Of a stretch of 64,000 nucleotides of DNA, positions 18,929 through 31,537 are shown piece by piece. The stretch is from Citrobacter gillenii (GTDB lineage Bacteria > Pseudomonadota > Gammaproteobacteria > Enterobacterales > Enterobacteriaceae), in contig NZ_SUQN01000003.1 in assembly GCF_013337685.1 (NCBI RefSeq), positions 434,001-498,000 on the forward strand, given 5' to 3'. Both the position numbers and the translations under genes were made by a program. The notes beneath the pieces are model-generated. The model saw only the letters and a program-made list of their open reading frames with translations, was not told the DNA's origin and did not search any database. Numbering within the stretch: position 1 is the first letter of the stretch; each line of letters begins with the position of its first letter.

Positions 18929-19855
18929 TTACCGCTTCACCTTATTCACCCACCAAATCCCCGAACAGACCAGCACCAGCGCCACTGCGTATTTCCATTC
19001 GAGAATGTTCTCACCAAGAAAAATCGACGACAGCACCGCACCAGAGACCGGGATCAGGAAGTTAAACGGCGCGATCATTCCCACGCGGTTGTATTTGAGC
19101 AGAATACTCCACAGTGCGAACGCCACTGAGGAGAGCAGCGTCAGGTAGCCCAGAATCGCCACCGATGCAGAGCCGTGGACGGTAAGTGTTCCGCCAAAAG
19201 CGTAGCCACCGATAACCAGAGCCAGACCGCCCATCCCCAGCTGATACCCCGTCATTACCGTCGGGTCAACCGTCTGCGAAATACGTTTTCCGTACAGCGT
19301 AGCGGCAGAGAGAATAAAGGCCGCCAATACCACTGAACCGTCTCCTAACAGGGTAAAGCTAAAATCCATCAGCCCACTGTTAAAATTCACCACCATCACG
19401 CCAGCAAAGCCCAGAATGCAGCCCAACGCTTTGTTGTAGCTCAGCTTGTCGTTCTGATAGATAAAGTGGGCCAGCAGCACACTAAAGAACGTTCCGGTGG
19501 CGTTCATGATTGAGCCTTTCACACCCGTGGTGAAGGCCAGACCGATATAGAAGAAGATGTATTGCAGCGAGGTTTGCGTCAGCCCCAGCAGCGTAAGCTG
19601 ACCAAATTGACGCGGACTTAACCTGCCAATGGGTTTGCGCTGCGCCATCGCCAGCAGTAGCAGCAATAACCCCGCAAACAAAAATCGGTATCCGGCAAAA
19701 ACAATCTTTGACGGAATATCATCGGTGGCAATCTGGAAAATCTCATATCCGCTTTTAATCGCCGGATAGGCGCTCCCCCACAGCAGGCAGCAAAATGCCG
19801 CGCTCAGGTAGACCACGTTTTTACGCGCGAACAGAGGTTGGTGCGTTGTGTCCAT
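18929..19855 (-). CDS. EamA/DMT-family transporter
   Basis: 308 residues with ten hydrophobic helices and two EamA repeats (LLWGSAYPAIKSGYEIF begins the first). ATG 19855 precedes the first helix and has a GGTG site; the open frame to 19960 adds a poorly conserved hydrophobic stretch. The substrate is unknown. As I recall, this gene is absent from E. coli K-12 between ytfB and rplI, so it is accessory relative to that genome. It is downstream of rplI in the same direction and might receive read-through. Confidence 0.82.
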   Translation of the reverse strand: MDTTHQPLFARKNVVYLSAAFCCLLWGSAYPAIKSGYEIFQIATDDIPSKIVFAGYRFLFAGLLLLLLAMAQRKPIGRLSPRQFGQLTLLGLTQTSLQYIFFYIGLAFTTGVKGSIMNATGTFFSVLLAHFIYQNDKLSYNKALGCILGFAGVMVVNFNSGLMDFSFTLLGDGSVVLAAFILSAATLYGKRISQTVDPTVMTGYQLGMGGLALVIGGYAFGGTLTVHGSASVAILGYLTLLSSVAFALWSILLKYNRVGMIAPFNFLIPVSGAVLSSIFLGENILEWKYAVALVLVCSGIWWVNKVKR

Positions 19856-19997
19856 GCCATCACCACTTTGAAATTGTGTTTTATTTTTATGATTATCGCG
19901 AAAAGGATAAAGAATAGCCAGAGCGAAAAACAGGAGGGCAGAAAAGCAAAACGCCGGCACAAGGCCGGCGCTTTTACGCGGTTTTTAGAATAAAAAC

Positions 19998-20459
<462 letters not shown>

Positions 20460-20486
20460 TTAAAGTCGTTAATAGACAGCGGCCGA

Positions 20487-21033
<547 letters not shown>

Positions 21034-21039
21034 CAGAAA

Positions 21040-21527
<488 letters not shown>

Positions 21528-21533
21528 CGCGTC

Positions 21534-21562
21534 ATAATACTGGCGGTAGCAGGTAAACTCAA
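21534..21562 (-). promoter_or_regulatory. rpsF operon promoter
   Basis: Minus strand TTGAGT (21562-21557), 17-base spacer, TATTAT (21539-21534). The start point would be near 21527, giving a leader of about 90 bases. Confidence 0.75.
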
Positions 21563-21593
21563 GGTGATTGTATGAATATTTATCAAACCGTCA

Positions 21594-22358
21594 TTAATAC
21601 ATATCCACCAGCATTTTGACACTGATGCAAATCGAGACAATCACAATCATCGGTCGGATGACTTTCTTCCCACGCGTCAGTACCACCGAGGCTCCAAGAC
21701 GCGCACCGAGAGATTGCCCAACGAACATCACCAGTCCCAGCGACCAGATCATTTTACCGCCGAAAATGAAGAACAGAATCGAGGCGATGTTCGACGCCAG
21801 GTTAATAAAGTTGGAGTGAATTTGCGCCTTATCGATGCTGTATCCCCATAACGTGATATAGCAGAGCGTATACAAGGAACCGGCCCCTGCGCCGAGAAAA
21901 CCGTCATAAAAACCTACGCACCCACCGCCGATAAGTGAAAAGAGAAACAGCGATACCTGCTGCTTTCTTTTTGGTTCGCTCAGGTTAGGGGCAAAAATAA
22001 AGTAGATGGCGACGGTAATTATCAGCACCGGCAGCAGCTTTTTTAGCAGGTCCGGCTCAATGAACTGAATCAGTGTGGTACCCAGCGCGGAACCGATAAA
22101 GGCAGATAAGAACACATACTTGTGTTCCTGCACGTTGATATGCCCCCGGCGCAAAAAGTAAATCCCAGAGGTGAGTGAACTACCCAGAGCCTGAATTTTA
22201 TTGGTCGCCAGCGCATTGGCCGGCGGTAAACCGGAGATCAACAATGCGCCAATTGAAAGAAACCCACCGCCCCCTGAAACCACATTAATAAAACCCGCCA
22301 CCAGCGCAACCATAAACATAATCACGAAGTAGCTGAAATCCATGAATGAAGTATCCAT
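21594..22358 (-). CDS. TSUP-family (TauE/SafE) membrane permease
   Basis: 254 residues with seven to eight hydrophobic helices. GFINVVSGGGGFLSIGALL and the second repeat GFYDGFLGAGAGS are the paired Gly-rich TauE/SafE signatures of sulfite/organosulfonate exporters. ATG 22358 has AAGG nine bases upstream; the in-frame ATG at 22379 lacks one. Substrate unknown. It is transcribed toward the rpsF promoter region. Confidence 0.85.
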   Translation of the reverse strand: MDTSFMDFSYFVIMFMVALVAGFINVVSGGGGFLSIGALLISGLPPANALATNKIQALGSSLTSGIYFLRRGHINVQEHKYVFLSAFIGSALGTTLIQFIEPDLLKKLLPVLIITVAIYFIFAPNLSEPKRKQQVSLFLFSLIGGGCVGFYDGFLGAGAGSLYTLCYITLWGYSIDKAQIHSNFINLASNIASILFFIFGGKMIWSLGLVMFVGQSLGARLGASVVLTRGKKVIRPMIVIVSICISVKMLVDMY

Positions 22359-22656
22359 AAGCTTTTGCCTTATAATCATGAAGTTATATTCTTTTTCAGC
22401 TCACTATAAACGGCGTACCCTTCCGGTTAAATTGACCATTTGGTAAGAGCTTATGCCGGGGAAACAGGAATTTTTTAACCGTAGCGGAAGGTATCAGTTG
22501 ATTGTTAATTAAAGAAAAGACGGCTATGCGGTAATTTTTTGAACAACTGCATCAGAAATGGTCGCTATCGACTCTGTCGGTTGTGGTTAAAATTAAATCA
22601 GAAGTTATCCACTCACAGGAGAGCGCTAACCAGAGACCGCGGTCGAGGAGGTACCT

Positions 22657-22932
22657 ATGCGAACCCGTGTGTTGACCCTTTTGGCCGTGCTATTGCTCAG
22701 TGCAAATGCAATGGCAGCCATTGAAATTACCCACCGTCAGGCCAGGAATATGGATGATGTGCAGAGCTTAGGCGTGATTTACATAAACCATAACTTCGCC
22801 ACTGAAAGTGAAGCAAATCAGGCCCTGAATGAAGAAACAGATGCGCAAGGCGCCACCTACTACCACGTGATCCTCACCAGGGAACCCGGAAGTAACGGAA
22901 ATATGCACGCCAGCGCGGATATTTATCGCTAG
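22657..22932 (+). CDS. yjfY: YjfY, secreted DUF1471 (BhsA/McbA-type) protein
   Basis: 91 residues with a signal peptide (LTLLAVLLLSANAMA) and a mature DUF1471 domain ending in HASADIYR. Very close to E. coli YjfY. Ribosome site GAGGAGG. Proteins of this family are small periplasmic or outer-membrane stress factors; two more (bsmA, yjfN) lie 8 kb downstream, on the far side of the ula genes. Confidence 0.92.
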   Translation: MRTRVLTLLAVLLLSANAMAAIEITHRQARNMDDVQSLGVIYINHNFATESEANQALNEETDAQGATYYHVILTREPGSNGNMHASADIYR

Positions 22933-22975
22933 CTACCCAGAAATAACCAACGAGAACATTGCCACAGTTTGACTT

Positions 22976-23001
22976 GCCCCCTTGATTGGGGGCTTTTTTT
23001 T
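22976..23001 (+). terminator. yjfY terminator
   Basis: GCCCCC-TTGATT-GGGGGC followed by eight T residues. Confidence 0.93.
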
Positions 23002-23068
23002 GCAGTAAAACGCCGCCGAAGCCAGACCGATAACATCCCCTTAAAGATTTAGCTCCGGGGCATTTTTC

Positions 23069-23755
23069 TTACTTCTGCCCGTAATAGGCGTTCGGACCGT
23101 GCTTACGCATGAAGTGTTTATTCATCAGGTAATCGTCGATGGGGTTAAGCCCGGGGTTAATGCCGCGCGCAATCCACGCCATCTTTGCCACCTCCTCCAT
23201 CACCACCGCATTATGCACCGCATCCTCGGCATCTTTACCCCAGGCAAACGGGCCGTGCTGATAGACCACAATGCCCGGCGTATGTAACGGCTCAACGTCG
23301 GCTAGCGTTTCTATGATCACCTTTCCTGTGTTCAGCTCATATTCGCCCTGCACTTCTTCTTCCGTTAATGCCCTGGTGCAGGGAATATCGCCAAAAAAGT
23401 AATCCGCATGGGTGGTTCCCAGCGCCGGGATCGCCTGCCCCGCCTGCGCCCATGCTGTGGCGTGGGTAGAGTGGGTATGCACTACGCCGCCAAGCGATGG
23501 ATAACGCTGATACAGCGCCAGATGAGTCGCGGTATCAGAGGAAGGGCGATAGCCACCCTCCACCACGTTCCCTGACATATCCACCACCACCATATCGTCT
23601 ACTGTCATATGCGTATAGGCGACACCGCTGGGCTTGATTACCACCTGCCCGCGTTCACGGTCGATAGCGCTGACGTTGCCCCAGGTAAAGGTCACGAGGC
23701 CATAGCGCGGTAGATCCATATTGGCTTCGAACACCTGCTGTTTGAGTTTTTGCAT
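23069..23755 (-). CDS. ulaF: L-ribulose-5-phosphate 4-epimerase UlaF
   Basis: 228 residues, class II aldolase/epimerase family. [13 protein letters not shown] supplies two zinc histidines, a third histidine follows downstream (QHGPFAWG), and [11 protein letters not shown] is the N-terminal substrate loop. It converts L-ribulose-5-P to D-xylulose-5-P, the last step of anaerobic L-ascorbate breakdown. Overlaps ulaE by one base. Confidence 0.96.
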   Translation of the reverse strand: MQKLKQQVFEANMDLPRYGLVTFTWGNVSAIDRERGQVVIKPSGVAYTHMTVDDMVVVDMSGNVVEGGYRPSSDTATHLALYQRYPSLGGVVHTHSTHATAWAQAGQAIPALGTTHADYFFGDIPCTRALTEEEVQGEYELNTGKVIIETLADVEPLHTPGIVVYQHGPFAWGKDAEDAVHNAVVMEEVAKMAWIARGINPGLNPIDDYLMNKHFMRKHGPNAYYGQK

Positions 23756-24609
23756 TACGCCGCCTCCACCAGACCTGCGCTTGCCATTCGGGCCTTCACC
23801 CAGTCACGCGCTTTCGCCACTTCCGCCGCCGGGTCGTCAGTGGTTTCACTCCACATCTCAATCAGATAGGGTCCGCAATAGCCACTCTGCTTGAGCGTCT
23901 CAAAACAACGCTCGAAATCGACAACGCCCTCGCCAAACGGTACGTTCTTGAATACGCCGGGTTTAGTGTCTTTCACGTGTACGGCGACGATGTGTCCGAT
24001 TCCGGCCTGTAGCTCCATCTGTACGTCGTTATCCCACGCCGACAGGTTGCCGATGTCTGGGTAGAGCTGGAACCACGGGTTATTCAGGTAGTGCGCGTAG
24101 CCTAGCGCCTTGCTGATCGAGTTCATCAGCGGGTAATCCATGATCTCCATCGCCAGCGTCACCTGTGCGCGGCTCGCCATCTCGACGCTCTCTTTCAGCC
24201 CGTCGCGAAAACGCCGACGCGTCTCGTTGTTGGCTTCTTGATAGTAAACGTCATAGCCCGCCAGTTGGATGACTCGAATGCCGACGTCCTGGGCGAACTG
24301 GATCGCTTTACGCATGATCTCCAGCCCCTGCGCACGTACCACGTCATCTTCACTGCCGAGCGGGAAGCGACGATGGGCGCTCAGGCACATCGACGGTACC
24401 CGCACGCCGGTTTCGGCAACGGCGTTAACCAACGTCAGACGCTGCTCACGGCTCCAGTCGAGACGCGCCAGGCGAGCGTCGGTTTCATCTACTGACATCT
24501 CAACGAAGTCAAAACCCAGCGTTTTCGCAAGCTGTAGCCGCTCCATCCAGCACTCTCCGGCGGGGAGTGCTTTCTCGTAGATGCCGAGCGGAATTTGTTT
24601 CGACAGCAT
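23755..24609 (-). CDS. ulaE: L-xylulose-5-phosphate 3-epimerase UlaE
   Basis: 284 residues, a TIM-barrel sugar-phosphate epimerase (AP endonuclease 2-like fold). Metal-binding acidic residues lie in [11 protein letters not shown] and YLIEMWSE. It converts L-xylulose-5-P to L-ribulose-5-P. Nine bases after ulaD. Confidence 0.96.
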   Translation of the reverse strand: MLSKQIPLGIYEKALPAGECWMERLQLAKTLGFDFVEMSVDETDARLARLDWSREQRLTLVNAVAETGVRVPSMCLSAHRRFPLGSEDDVVRAQGLEIMRKAIQFAQDVGIRVIQLAGYDVYYQEANNETRRRFRDGLKESVEMASRAQVTLAMEIMDYPLMNSISKALGYAHYLNNPWFQLYPDIGNLSAWDNDVQMELQAGIGHIVAVHVKDTKPGVFKNVPFGEGVVDFERCFETLKQSGYCGPYLIEMWSETTDDPAAEVAKARDWVKARMASAGLVEAA

Positions 24610-24618
24610 AATTGCTCC

Positions 24619-25269
24619 TTAGCCCCACAGCTGGGCAATAGAGCGTTTAAACTGACGCGCGGCTTCAACCGGGGAAGCGGCATCGCGAATGCTGCGACCC
24701 GCGATAAAGACGTGAATCGGAATGCCTTTGAACAGCGGCAGATCTTCCAGCGCCAGGCCACCGGTCACCGTGACCTTAAAGCCCATATCAGACAGACGTT
24801 TGATCGCGCTGATATCCGCGTCACCCCACGCCACACCTGCTGCCTGTGCATCGCGACTGCGGTGATACACCACCTGTTGAATGCCCGCTTCACGCCACTC
24901 CTGCGCTTGCTCCCAGGTCCAGTAGCCGGTCAGTTCAATCTGCACGTCGCCATTGAACTCTTTCGCCACGTCCAGCGCACCTTTGGTGGTATTGATATCT
25001 GCACAGCAGATAACTGTCACCCAATCCGCGTTGGCTTCAAAACACATGCGGGAGAGAATTTTTCCCGCGTCGGCGATTTTGGCGTCTGCCAGCACGATTT
25101 TATGCGGATACAGCGCTTTCAGGTCGCGAACCGCACGCACGCCTTCGGCAACACAAAGAATGGTACCCACTTCAATAATGTCTACTTCATCGGCAATCAG
25201 GCGTGTCGTTTCATACGCGGAAGACATGGATTGGTTATCCAGCGCAACCTGCAACATAGGTAATGACAT
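24619..25269 (-). CDS. ulaD: 3-keto-L-gulonate-6-phosphate decarboxylase UlaD
   Basis: 216 residues, an orotidine-phosphate-decarboxylase-type barrel. [13 protein letters not shown] holds the Mg-binding Asp/Glu and Lys/Asp set. It produces L-xylulose-5-P and CO2. ATG 25269 gives the E. coli length; the open frame upstream overlaps ulaC. Confidence 0.96.
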   Translation of the reverse strand: MSLPMLQVALDNQSMSSAYETTRLIADEVDIIEVGTILCVAEGVRAVRDLKALYPHKIVLADAKIADAGKILSRMCFEANADWVTVICCADINTTKGALDVAKEFNGDVQIELTGYWTWEQAQEWREAGIQQVVYHRSRDAQAAGVAWGDADISAIKRLSDMGFKVTVTGGLALEDLPLFKGIPIHVFIAGRSIRDAASPVEAARQFKRSIAQLWG

Positions 25270-25282
25270 TTTGGTGTTCCTT

Positions 25283-25750
25283 TTAAACAGCCGCCGCGGT
25301 GGCGTTATCAATTAAATCCAGCACTTCCTGCGCGGTGCGGCAGGCACGTAAACGGTCGAAGTTAGCTTCATCGTCAAACAGGTTAACGATCTGCATGATG
25401 CCCACTTCTTGATGGGTGTTGGCGTCAACAGCCGCCATCGTTATCAGGATATCGACAGGGTCGTTATCTTCATGGTTGAAGACCAGCGGCGTTTTCAGGG
25501 TCACCAGCGCAAAACCGGTTTTCTTCACACCTTCTTCTGGGCGCCCGTGCGGCATCGCCAGACCCGGCGCTATCACAAAATAGGGACCATGTTGGGCAAC
25601 GCCATCCAGAATGGCCTGGTAGTAGCGCGGCTCAACCACATCAGCCTTAACCAGCAGATCAACGCCCAGCTTGACCGCCTCCTGCCAGGTGCTGGCCTCG
25701 GCCTGTAATAGGATTGCGTTATTGTCCGCCAATGAATCTCGTAATTTCAT
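25283..25750 (-). CDS. ulaC: PTS L-ascorbate EIIA component UlaC
   Basis: 155 residues, a mannitol/fructose-type EIIA domain. [14 protein letters not shown] carries the phosphorylated histidine. It passes phosphate from HPr to UlaB. Confidence 0.96.
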   Translation of the reverse strand: MKLRDSLADNNAILLQAEASTWQEAVKLGVDLLVKADVVEPRYYQAILDGVAQHGPYFVIAPGLAMPHGRPEEGVKKTGFALVTLKTPLVFNHEDNDPVDILITMAAVDANTHQEVGIMQIVNLFDDEANFDRLRACRTAQEVLDLIDNATAAAV

Positions 25751-25759
25751 ATGGCGTCC

Positions 25760-26065
25760 TTACTTCACATCTTGTGGGAAATGCGCGTTGATCACTTCCA
25801 GCAGCTTTGGACCAAAGTCAGCGGGCGACAGCATGTTACGTACACCCACCACGTATTTATTGCCGGTAACGGTAATCTCACCGGCGATGTGGGTGGAGGC
25901 GATGATGATATCCGCGCCGCTCAGTTCACTTTTGTATTCACCCACCGCGCAGCTGTTCACCGTGTGGTCGATATTTGACTGGGTTAAAAACTGGTCCACT
26001 TTCATTTTCATAATCATGGAGCTGCCTTGCCCATTACCACATACAGCCAGAATACGTACGGTCAT
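25760..26065 (-). CDS. ulaB: PTS L-ascorbate EIIB component UlaB
   Basis: 101 residues, EIIB fold with the phosphocysteine loop [10 protein letters not shown] (Cys9). It transfers phosphate to ascorbate during transport through UlaA. Confidence 0.96.
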   Translation of the reverse strand: MTVRILAVCGNGQGSSMIMKMKVDQFLTQSNIDHTVNSCAVGEYKSELSGADIIIASTHIAGEITVTGNKYVVGVRNMLSPADFGPKLLEVINAHFPQDVK

Positions 26066-26080
26066 AATCGGAACTCCTTA

Positions 26081-27844
<1,764 letters not shown>

Positions 27845-28909
27845 ATGAGTAAAGTAAAAAGTATCACGCGTGAATCATGGATCCTGAGCACATTCCCGGA
27901 GTGGGGCAGCTGGCTAAACGAAGAGATCGAACAAGAACAGGTTGCACCAGGCACCTTTGCGATGTGGTGGCTGGGCTGTACCGGAATTTGGCTGAAATCG
28001 GAAGGCGGGACTAACGTCTGCGTTGATTTTTGGTGCGGAACAGGCAAGCAGAGCCACGGTAATCCACTGATGAAAACAGGCCATCAGATGCAGCGTATGG
28101 CAGGCGTGAAGAAACTCCAGCCAAACCTGCGCACCACGCCGTTTGTTCTCGATCCTTTCGCTATTCGCCAGATCGATGCCGTTCTCGCCACCCACGATCA
28201 TAACGATCATATCGACGTGAACGTTGCTGCCGCCGTCATGCAGAACTGTGCCGACGATGTGCCGTTTATCGGACCACAAACCTGTGTGGATCTGTGGGTG
28301 GGTTGGGGCGTGCCAAAAGAACGCTGCATCGTGGTGAAGCCAGGCGACGTCGTTAAAGTAAAAGATATTGAAATTCATGCGCTCGACGCGTTTGATCGTA
28401 CGGCATTGATCACCTTGCCTGCGGATCAAAAAGCGGCAGGTATCCTGCCTGACGGCATGGATGCACGTGCGGTTAACTACCTGTTCAAAACGCCGGGCGG
28501 TACGCTATATCACAGCGGTGATTCTCACTACTCCAACTATTATGCAAAGCACGGCAACGAGCATCACATCGACGTCGCACTTGGCTCCTACGGTGAGAAC
28601 CCGCGCGGTATCACCGACAAAATGACCAGTTCCGATATGCTGCGTATGGCAGAAGCGCTGAACACCCAGGTGGTTATCCCCTTCCACCATGATATCTGGT
28701 CAAACTTCCAGGCCGATCCACAGGAGATCCGTGTTCTTTGGGAGATGAAAAAAGACCGGCTGAAGTATGGCTTCAAACCGTTTATCTGGCAGGTTGGCGG
28801 CAAGTTCACCTGGCCGCTGGACAAAGATAATTTTGAGTATCACTACCCGCGCGGCTTTGAAGACTGCTTTACCATTGAACCGGATTTACCGTTTAAATCC
28901 TTCCTGTGA
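27845..28909 (+). CDS. ulaG: L-ascorbate-6-phosphate lactonase UlaG
   Basis: 354 residues, metallo-beta-lactamase fold. [12 protein letters not shown] is the HxHxDH Mn-binding motif and SGDSHYSNY supplies a further ligand. It opens the lactone ring to 3-keto-L-gulonate-6-P, which UlaD decarboxylates. Divergent from ulaABCDEF; ribosome site AAGG. Confidence 0.97.
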   Translation: MSKVKSITRESWILSTFPEWGSWLNEEIEQEQVAPGTFAMWWLGCTGIWLKSEGGTNVCVDFWCGTGKQSHGNPLMKTGHQMQRMAGVKKLQPNLRTTPFVLDPFAIRQIDAVLATHDHNDHIDVNVAAAVMQNCADDVPFIGPQTCVDLWVGWGVPKERCIVVKPGDVVKVKDIEIHALDAFDRTALITLPADQKAAGILPDGMDARAVNYLFKTPGGTLYHSGDSHYSNYYAKHGNEHHIDVALGSYGENPRGITDKMTSSDMLRMAEALNTQVVIPFHHDIWSNFQADPQEIRVLWEMKKDRLKYGFKPFIWQVGGKFTWPLDKDNFEYHYPRGFEDCFTIEPDLPFKSFL

Positions 28910-28917
28910 TTGCAGTT

Positions 28918-28945
28918 AAATGCCGGGTCTTCCCGGCATTTTTAC
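28918..28945 (+). terminator. ulaG terminator
   Basis: AAATGCCGGG / CCCGGCATTT stem with a TCTT loop, running into a short T-run. Confidence 0.88.
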
Positions 28946-29015
28946 CCATTTATCTTAGTATTTTCAGGCTATTTCAAATATCATCTTTTCAAATCAATTT
29001 GTATCGGAATAGCTC

Positions 29016-29771
29016 ATGACTGAAGCACAAAGACATCAAATATTGCTGGATATGCTGGCGCAATTGGGCTTTGTTACCGTTGAGAACGTGATTGAACGTT
29101 TGGGAATCTCACCCGCCACAGCGCGCCGGGATATCAATAAACTCGACGAAAGCGGCAAGCTCAAGAAAGTCCGTAACGGTGCAGAAGCCATTACCCAGCA
29201 GCGCCCGCGCTGGACCCCAATGAATCTGCATCAGGCGCAAAACCACGACGAAAAAGTGCGGATTGCCAAAGCCGCTTCCCAGTTAGTGAACGCAGGTGAA
29301 AGTGTAGTGATCAACTGTGGATCAACGGCGTTCCTGCTTGGCCGCGAAATGTGTGGCAAACCGGTGCAAATCATCACCAACTACCTGCCGCTGGCGAATT
29401 TTCTGATCGACCAGGAGCATGAAAGCGTGATCATCATGGGGGGACAGTACAACAAAAGTCAGTCCATCACGCTGAGCCCACAAGGCAGCGAGAATAGCCT
29501 GTATGCCGGACACTGGATGTTTACCAGCGGTAAAGGACTGACCGCTGACGGACTGTATAAAACCGATATGCTCACCGCGATGGCTGAACAAAAGATGCTT
29601 AACGTGGTCGGCAAACTGGTGGTGCTGGTCGATAGCAGCAAGGTCGGTGAGCGCGCGGGCATGCTGTTCAGCCGTGCCGATCAAATCGACATGCTGATTA
29701 CCGGCAAAAATGCGAACCCTGAGATCCTGCAACAGCTGGAAGCACAGGGCGTGACTATTCTGCGCGTTTAG
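29016..29771 (+). CDS. ulaR: DeoR-family repressor UlaR
   Basis: 251 residues. N-terminal DeoR helix-turn-helix ([24 protein letters not shown]), C-terminal DeoRC sugar-phosphate sensing domain. E. coli UlaR represses both ula transcripts and releases DNA on binding L-ascorbate-6-P. It ends overlapping yjfP by four bases, tail to tail. Confidence 0.96.
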   Translation: MTEAQRHQILLDMLAQLGFVTVENVIERLGISPATARRDINKLDESGKLKKVRNGAEAITQQRPRWTPMNLHQAQNHDEKVRIAKAASQLVNAGESVVINCGSTAFLLGREMCGKPVQIITNYLPLANFLIDQEHESVIIMGGQYNKSQSITLSPQGSENSLYAGHWMFTSGKGLTADGLYKTDMLTAMAEQKMLNVVGKLVVLVDSSKVGERAGMLFSRADQIDMLITGKNANPEILQQLEAQGVTILRV

Positions 29772-30517
29772 AGGTGTTGGCGGAAAAACGCGACTGTCGC
29801 CGCCAGCGCTTCTGGCGTGATGCGATGCCGTACGCCTGCTTCCCACAGGCAGGTCAGAGAGTTGTCCAGACCTGCCTGGATTAGCGCCTGTTGTAAGCGG
29901 AAGGTTTCCACTGCCGGCACCACGTCGTCATCCTGGCCATGCCACAACAGCAACGGTCTGTCGGCAAGGCGCTCCAGTTGATGCGTTACCTCCCAGTCAG
30001 CCAGTGGCGCGACAATCGCATCAAATTCCGCCTGCTGCTCCGTCGTCTGTACCAATACTGGCGGAAAAAGCGTATGGGCAAGTCGGGTAAAATAGCCCGA
30101 TCCCATCAGGCAGGCTGCACATTTCACCTCGGGATGGCGCGCCATAATGCCCAGCGTTGTCATGCCCCCCATAGATGCCCCTGCCACGGCAAGACGTTCA
30201 TCCAACAGCCAATTTTCAGCCACCAGCGCCGCACGTAACGCCGTAAATTCCTGCATGTTTTGCTGCAATATCTGCCAGAAGCGGTGCATTCTTTCCTGCG
30301 CATTACCGTGGAAGCGCGTGCCATGATCGGGCGCATCGGGCATGATGACCCGAAACCCGGCCTGTGCCAGTGCAACGGCAAAATAGCTGTAGACCAGACT
30401 GGAAGAGGTAAACCCGTGATAGACGATAACGCAGGGGAGTGAAAGGTCGTGTTTATTCGTGGGAAATGCGTGCAGGACAGGGATCCCCGCCAACTGTCGT
30501 GTTTCAATTTCTATCAT
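29768..30517 (-). CDS. yjfP: Carboxylesterase YjfP
   Basis: 249 residues, alpha/beta hydrolase. [10 protein letters not shown] holds the nucleophile serine and HGQDDDVVP the acid residue, with a C-terminal His in the VRHRITP region. E. coli YjfP hydrolyses short acyl esters. It diverges from bsmA. Confidence 0.92.
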   Translation of the reverse strand: MIEIETRQLAGIPVLHAFPTNKHDLSLPCVIVYHGFTSSSLVYSYFAVALAQAGFRVIMPDAPDHGTRFHGNAQERMHRFWQILQQNMQEFTALRAALVAENWLLDERLAVAGASMGGMTTLGIMARHPEVKCAACLMGSGYFTRLAHTLFPPVLVQTTEQQAEFDAIVAPLADWEVTHQLERLADRPLLLWHGQDDDVVPAVETFRLQQALIQAGLDNSLTCLWEAGVRHRITPEALAATVAFFRQHL

Positions 30518-30699
30518 ATGTCGCCTCTTTTTTTCTGGTATGCCATGGCGAAATACTTAACGCAAGTGAATGTGTGCGGCAATGATTCATAATGTTGAGA
30601 ACTGGGTTACGCTTTCGCAACATTTTCATTCGAAAATCGCGTGAGAGATAACAATTCGGGAACATTCCCCCTAAAGGGAAATTAATAAGGCACTACACT

Positions 30700-31029
30700 A
30701 TGGCTATCAGGAAACGAGATAGAGTTATGCGTCGGTTTGCCTCTTTGATGCTGGTGATGATGTTAAGCGCCTGTAGCGTGCTGCAGGGCACGCCACAACC
30801 GGCACCGCCCGTCGCCGATCACCCACAAGAAATCCGCCGTGACCAGAGTAATGGGTTACAGCGATTGGGGGTTGTGAGCGCGTTGGTAAGAGGTTCTCCA
30901 GATGATGCGCTGGCAGAGATCCGCGCCAAAGCCGCTGCGGCTAAAGCTGATTATTACGTTGTCTTATTAGTCGATGAGACCATCGTAACAGGCCAATGGT
31001 ATTCACAAGCCATTTTGTATCGTAAATAA
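30700..31029 (+). CDS. bsmA: BsmA (YjfO), biofilm/stress lipoprotein
   Basis: 109 residues with a lipoprotein signal (LMLVMMLSAC, lipobox LSAC) and a DUF1471 domain ending QWYSQAILYRK. ATG 30700 (AAGG upstream) matches the E. coli length; ATG 30727 would give a more typical short signal. Linked to biofilm and peroxide stress in E. coli. Confidence 0.9.
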   Translation: MAIRKRDRVMRRFASLMLVMMLSACSVLQGTPQPAPPVADHPQEIRRDQSNGLQRLGVVSALVRGSPDDALAEIRAKAAAAKADYYVVLLVDETIVTGQWYSQAILYRK

Positions 31030-31176
31030 CATTGGGTTGAAATTTAGTCAGTTTTACATTGCTTTGCGCCCCTATGCGTTTTCCTGTGCACAATAAACCA
31101 ACAGCAGGGAGCTGGAGGTTTATTCTCGCGATGGAATGCCCTGCCACGTGTAGGGGTACGAATAATGGAGCTGACG

Positions 31177-31452
31177 ATGAAACAATCACTAGCCTTATCC
31201 TCACTGCTGCTTTCTGCTGGAATGGTGGATACCACGGCACAGTCTGCCGAGTTCGCCAGCGCTGACTGCGTAACGGGTCTCAACGAAATTGGCCAGATAT
31301 CTGTCAGTAACATTGCGGGAAATCCGCAGGATGTGGAGCGTGTTGTGGCGTTAAAAGCGGATGAGCAAGGTGCCTCATGGTACCGGATTATTCAGATGTA
31401 CGAAGAACAGCAGCCCGATAACTGGCGCGTACAGGCCATACTTTATGCATAA
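31177..31452 (+). CDS. yjfN: YjfN, periplasmic DUF1471 protein
   Basis: 91 residues with a signal peptide (SLALSSLLLSAGMVDTTAQS) and DUF1471 domain. ATG 31177 follows GGAG; the four-codon longer start at 31165 does not. E. coli YjfN has been reported as a short-lived activator of the DegP protease acting through its hydrophobic C-terminus; here the tail is AILYA. Third DUF1471 gene of the window. Confidence 0.9.
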   Translation: MKQSLALSSLLLSAGMVDTTAQSAEFASADCVTGLNEIGQISVSNIAGNPQDVERVVALKADEQGASWYRIIQMYEEQQPDNWRVQAILYA

Positions 31453-31457
31453 CAGAT

Positions 31458-31532
31458 TGCCGGATGGCGTAAACTTATCCTACCTACAACGAACGTAGGC
31501 AGGATAAGACGCGCCAGCGTCGCCATCAGGCA
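31458..31532. repeat. REP pair
   Basis: TTGCCGGATGGCGTAAACTT and CGCCATCAGGCA ends with TTATCCTACCTAC / GTAGGCAGGATAA arms, between the convergent yjfN and aidB. Confidence 0.85.
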
Positions 31533-31537
31533 TATTA

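Noticed and set aside
22539-22724. Small open frame overlapping the start of yjfY
   Set aside because: Basic, low-complexity translation out of frame with a clear signal-peptide protein; no ribosome site.
30658-30680. Overlapping dyads GGGAA..TTCCC and TTCCC..GGGAA before bsmA
   Set aside because: Arms are only five bases and no known regulator motif fits; too weak to call an operator.
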